From the NCBI RefSeq assembly GCF_029227915.1, contig NC_079877.1:27431851-27495850 (forward strand): 64,000 nt of DNA, in the 5' to 3' direction. The DNA comes from Hydractinia symbiolongicarpus (Eukaryota > Cnidaria > Hydrozoa > Anthoathecata > Hydractiniidae). The notes under the pieces are model-generated. The model was not told where the DNA came from and made no database searches. It worked only from the letters and a program-made list of their open reading frames with translations. Position 1 is the stretch's first letter. Each line of letters begins with the position of its first letter. Below are positions 60,835 to 64,000 of this stretch, piece by piece. The position numbers were made by a program, and so were the translations under genes.

Positions 60835-61332
60835 ACTAGTTTATAAAGCCCTTGGAAAAATCCACTTAGGCAGAGGAAAAACTACAAAGAGCCGTCATTT
60901 AAATTTTGATGACGTCAGCACTGTAAAGTTCATATATAAAAAATATTTTTTTAGAAATTTGTTACCTCCGCGTAGCATTTATTGTGAAGGGCTTGACACT
61001 CAGATCAAAATAATGTATATATACTATGAGCATATACATTATAGGAAAAGTTAGGGAGATATATATATATTTATCTTTAAAAACCCAGGTTTAGGAAACC
61101 TACCCCAACTTGCCCCTGGTGATCCCTAGTTACTCACAAGGTAAAAAATGACTGACGTCACCACCTCGTTTTAAAGTTATTTAGCCTCACAATTTTAAGT
61201 GCAGTGGGCTTTATTAATTTAATAATAAGATATTGACGTTAGAGTGAGGCCGCACTGTAACGTCAGAAGATTTTACATTCCAGACACAGCGTTTTTGGGT
61301 ATGAAAAAAGACGTACTCTCTGTATTATTATA
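60835..61332. repeat. Dispersed repeat family A, long copy
   Basis: Starts actagtttataaagcccttg, with gaaaaatccacttaggcag, attttgatgacgtcag, then after an insertion-like stretch the caccacctcgttttaaagtt and taagtgcagtg motifs, gatattgacgtt and an end in ctctctgtattattat. It is in the same order as 39641-39972 but about 160 bases longer, mainly in the middle. Confidence 0.8.
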
Positions 61333-62817
61333 TTCTTGAAGTCGGGATGTTCTCCAATGGGGTACCAAGGGGCCTTTTCATGGTCAAACCTTCACAGTAG
61401 AAATCTTAATACACCTTTACGATAATTCAATTGTGCATGCGTTCGTACGGCTCTCTATTGTTTTACAATATCGGAAAAAAGGAGGTAAAAATTGTGCTTT
61501 TATGAGAGTTTGTTAGAGACGAAAGCGTGTTTTCTCCAGTTTTTTAACTTCCGTCGTATCAATTTCTTTCAAATTTTCAGGAAACGTTAATAATAATAAG
61601 ATCATAAATAATAAGCAAAAACACAGATGGAGATGTCTCGGATTGGACAAACTCTAACAGAAAAGAAGAACTAGCTACAAAGTAGCTGTTAAAGAACAGC
61701 ATGGTTTTCCTCAACTAGTATGATCAAATTCAGACCAACTAATATATTACAATTAAGTAGAAGTGGAGAACACACAAAATCATTTCAAACATTTAAAGAA
61801 TATTGCAAAACAACCAAAAAGGGTCTAAAAAACAAATGGTGGTGGATCAACAGTTTACCACGTGTTAATTGCGGTTCCTAAAGTAAGTACTTATACCTTG
61901 TATGTTGAGAGGCTTAGCTAGCTTTGATTGCATTCAGTATTCAAGTGTCAACAAAGATGGCTACTAGCATCATTAAAGGATATACTTTAGAAACTCAATG
62001 CTCTTCCAAATCTAGAATGGTAGGCTAAGTGAAAAGGGTGGTCACAGGGCATGAACACTAGGGGCCCTCAAGGTAACTATAACCAATACTGTTCTAGATC
62101 CAGGCCCCTAAGATTGCCTTGCCTACCTCTAAAATGGGAGCAGCTAAGGTCAACTAATTTCCATCATCACATTTTGTTCGTACGCAGATGTTTCCACGAG
62201 ATACGCCTTACTACGGGTAAGGATGGAAACACACGCATCTGGTTTGGACCCCCATGATACCAAACCTGACATCCCCCCTTTCCCCAAACTCAAGTATAGT
62301 TATGACATGAAACAAGAGAAATATATATACTTCTAACATCTGTCATTGTTGTTGTGTGCTTTCGTGTTGTTGCTTCAAAACCATAGCAATTAACTCGTCA
62401 TTGATGAGTAAAATTTTATGAACCCGATCAAGACCCCACTGTTGCCCGCTCCTCAGACCGATATTTTATCATCAAGAAAGAGTCCTGGGGACGAGGTTGA
62501 CTTCCACTACAGAAGTCTCACGAACAAGATAGAAATATTTCCCAATGAAAAAATAGGAAATAACAACAAAAACAAACAGCATGATTGACGTGAAGAGCAT
62601 TAGACTCGCCGAGTTGTGGATGTGTAAAGTAGATAGGATCCAAATAAAAATATTTAAGTAAGATAAGAGACAAACAAAATTATTCTTTAACTTGCCGCGC
62701 TTAACCGACCTTATTTTTTTTCTAATTACTAAAACAGAAAAGACTTAAGAACTTCGACTAATAGTGTGACATCTTATTAACAAACATGTGCTATCGATAG
62801 CTGTGCACAATCTAATT

Positions 62818-62919
62818 AGCTGTGGAACACCAAGGAAGTTTAACCTTGGGAACGCACAGCTTCTAGTTTCGGCTAGAAGCTCGAGCAAAATCCTGATCTT
62901 CTGGGATTTAAGTCAGGAT
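62818..62919. other. Cluster of three hairpins
   Basis: Hairpin 1, 62818-62861: agctgtg pairs with cacagct and, inside, ccaagg pairs with ccttgg, with gaac on both sides of the inner stem. Hairpin 2, 62858-62881: a perfect 9-base stem, agcttctag with ctagaagct, around tttcgg. Hairpin 3, 62890-62919: atcctga pairs with tcaggat. Hairpins 1 and 2 overlap by four bases, so they are alternatives or strand exchanges at that point. It could be a structured RNA, a transposon end or chance; nothing further supports a gene. Confidence 0.45.
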
Positions 62920-63183
62920 ATGCGTATCTCGGACGCGGTTAGTAAAATTGAGGTTTAATCTGCCATTTTAAAGCGGTAGTAGCTAGATGCAGCGCGACTC
63001 AGAACCATCATATTTTTTCAAATACACTTCATCTCGGAGGTCACCCTCCATAAATGTTTTTTGAGGACAAGTTCGAAGGACGGGAGATAGAGGATAGATG
63101 AAACTAAATAAAAAACAATATATAAAAAACGCTTAGTAAAATCATAATCATAAGAAAGAGAAATACACTGTTTTGAATAAACA

Positions 63184-63365
63184 TTAACACTTTCCACACT
63201 TCCATTTAACAGCCTCGTCATCGTTTTTAAATACTTTTAAAGGAATGGGCACACACTTTCTGTGATACCATTCCTCGCATTTACTGCAAACAGCCATGAA
63301 CATCTTGTTGTCAGCTTCGGGGTCTCTAGTGAAAAATAGTCGACGACAAACACAATATATATAAA
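63184..63365 (-). CDS. PHD-finger coding exon (C-terminal, partial gene)
   Basis: Minus-strand reading frame ending in TAA at 63184. It encodes about 60 residues with a complete PHD finger: YCVC, then CSKC, WYHRKC and finally KCGKC-stop, so all eight zinc ligands (Cys4-His-Cys3) are present. PHD fingers usually read histone tails. A TGA lies in the same frame about nine codons before the first zinc Cys, so either a splice acceptor (ag at 63366-63367) starts the exon or the copy is broken. The finger at the extreme C-terminus is common in cnidarian transposon-encoded proteins, from general knowledge, so it may belong to an element. Upstream exons would lie at higher coordinates, probably outside the window. 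Confidence 0.6.
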
Positions 63366-63378
63366 CTCATACTGAAAA

Positions 63379-63690
63379 TTAAAGTTTGTAATAGGCTGGT
63401 GTTGGTCTACGGCTTATCTTATGCTTATTTCGCCCGTCGATTTGCGCAAAAGATCTTGGAATATATACAACACCACATAACAATGGAACTAGTCTGAAAT
63501 TGCTCAGATTTGTAGAAATTTTCTGCAGACCATAACTCAAAAGGTGTTCTACTGGACTAGCCTTCGACCCATAAAACAACGGTTTACTATCGCAGATATC
63601 TTTAGATTTTCGCCCATGGTATATCTCCCTGTCATCCTTTTTCAGGCGTCCTTGGCACAAAATAACAATTCGGCTACCAGTTTAAATAAA
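63379..63690 (-). CDS. Unrecognised minus-strand coding-like segment next to the PHD exon
   Basis: An open frame of about 100 codons starting after a stop near 63685 and ending at 63379, containing ILCQGRLKKDDREIYHGR and YGSKASPVEHLLSYGLQK. Composition looks protein-like (balanced residues, few low-complexity runs) but I do not recognise a family. It lies just upstream of the PHD exon on the same strand, so it may be the preceding exon of the same gene or transposon. It could also be chance. Confidence 0.3.
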
Positions 63691-64000
63691 ATATGCACAT
63701 TATTATTAAGCTCACTGCTCAGTGACTAAACAGGAGGGTTCTACAATTTAGCCACCCTGTTTAATTTTTCCTCTGTAAAACAAGCACCAAGCATTAGTTA
63801 TGCTACCTAAATTGCAAAGTCAACCTTTTGATGCCTTAATGAATTTCTTATCTTCAATGCTTTAACTGTGTTCTTGATGCTGTATATATTATATTGACAT
63901 AAACTAGCTCTTGTGCAGGGATTTTCTTATATTAAAACATGCTTTTACTGGTACAACTTTTAACTTTTATTAGAAACATTATTTACTTAAAAAAATGATG

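Larger units (their letters stand above)
58618..63183. other. Gene-free region upstream of INTS4
   Basis: The INTS4 promoter and 5' untranslated region should lie just above 58617, but no clear TATA or initiator stands out. Beyond it is AT-rich DNA with family A repeats (59977-60052 and 60835-61332), a hairpin cluster at 62818-62919 and a gtcctggggacgaggttg motif at 62482. Small ORFs (for example 60138-60401 and 62051-62257) have no recognisable domains, and I do not call them genes. Confidence 0.55.

Overview
The window is AT-rich, intron-dense animal genomic DNA. Two protein-coding genes can be reconstructed almost exon by exon. A third coding fragment sits at the right edge, and the introns are full of transposon debris. 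The gene content (a complete laminin alpha chain and an Integrator subunit), the many short phase-matched exons and the repeat types (CR1/RTE-like non-LTR elements, tRNA-derived SINEs, MITEs) indicate an early-branching metazoan. A cnidarian, perhaps a hydrozoan, is my best guess; no marker in the window fixes the species.

Plus strand, 3332-46523: a laminin alpha gene of the alpha-5/arthropod LanA type. I place 53 coding exons that join in frame into about 4147 residues. Domain order is signal peptide, LN domain, about ten and a half LE (laminin EGF-like) repeats, L4b, about five LE repeats, L4a, about seven LE repeats, coiled coil (LCC), LG1-LG3, a Thr-rich linker, then LG4-LG5. Two features stand out. 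A mucin-like Thr/Ala-rich insert ending in an Arg-Lys-Arg-Arg site lies inside the start of the coiled coil, all in one exon. A second tetra-Arg site lies in LG1.

Minus strand, 58617-48542: Integrator complex subunit 4 (INTS4). It has 11 coding exons and 986 residues, complete from start to stop, and lies tail-to-tail with the laminin gene across a gap of about 2 kb. Laminin is a secreted basement-membrane protein; INTS4 is a nuclear scaffold of the Integrator cleavage module. Nothing suggests they work together.

Right edge, 63.2-63.7 kb, minus strand: a short coding segment with a perfect Cys4-His-Cys3 PHD finger ending in a stop. It is the last exon of a gene continuing to the right, or the C-terminus of a transposon protein.

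Introns and intergenic DNA hold two truncated LINE reverse transcriptases (introns 14 and 23), two tRNA-derived SINEs, several MITEs or foldbacks (one with a 60-bp near-perfect palindrome), at least four dispersed repeat families with two or more copies inside the window, and several tandem arrays. The first 3.3 kb is non-coding upstream DNA of the laminin gene. No rRNA, functional tRNA gene, CRISPR array or bacterial-type operon was seen.
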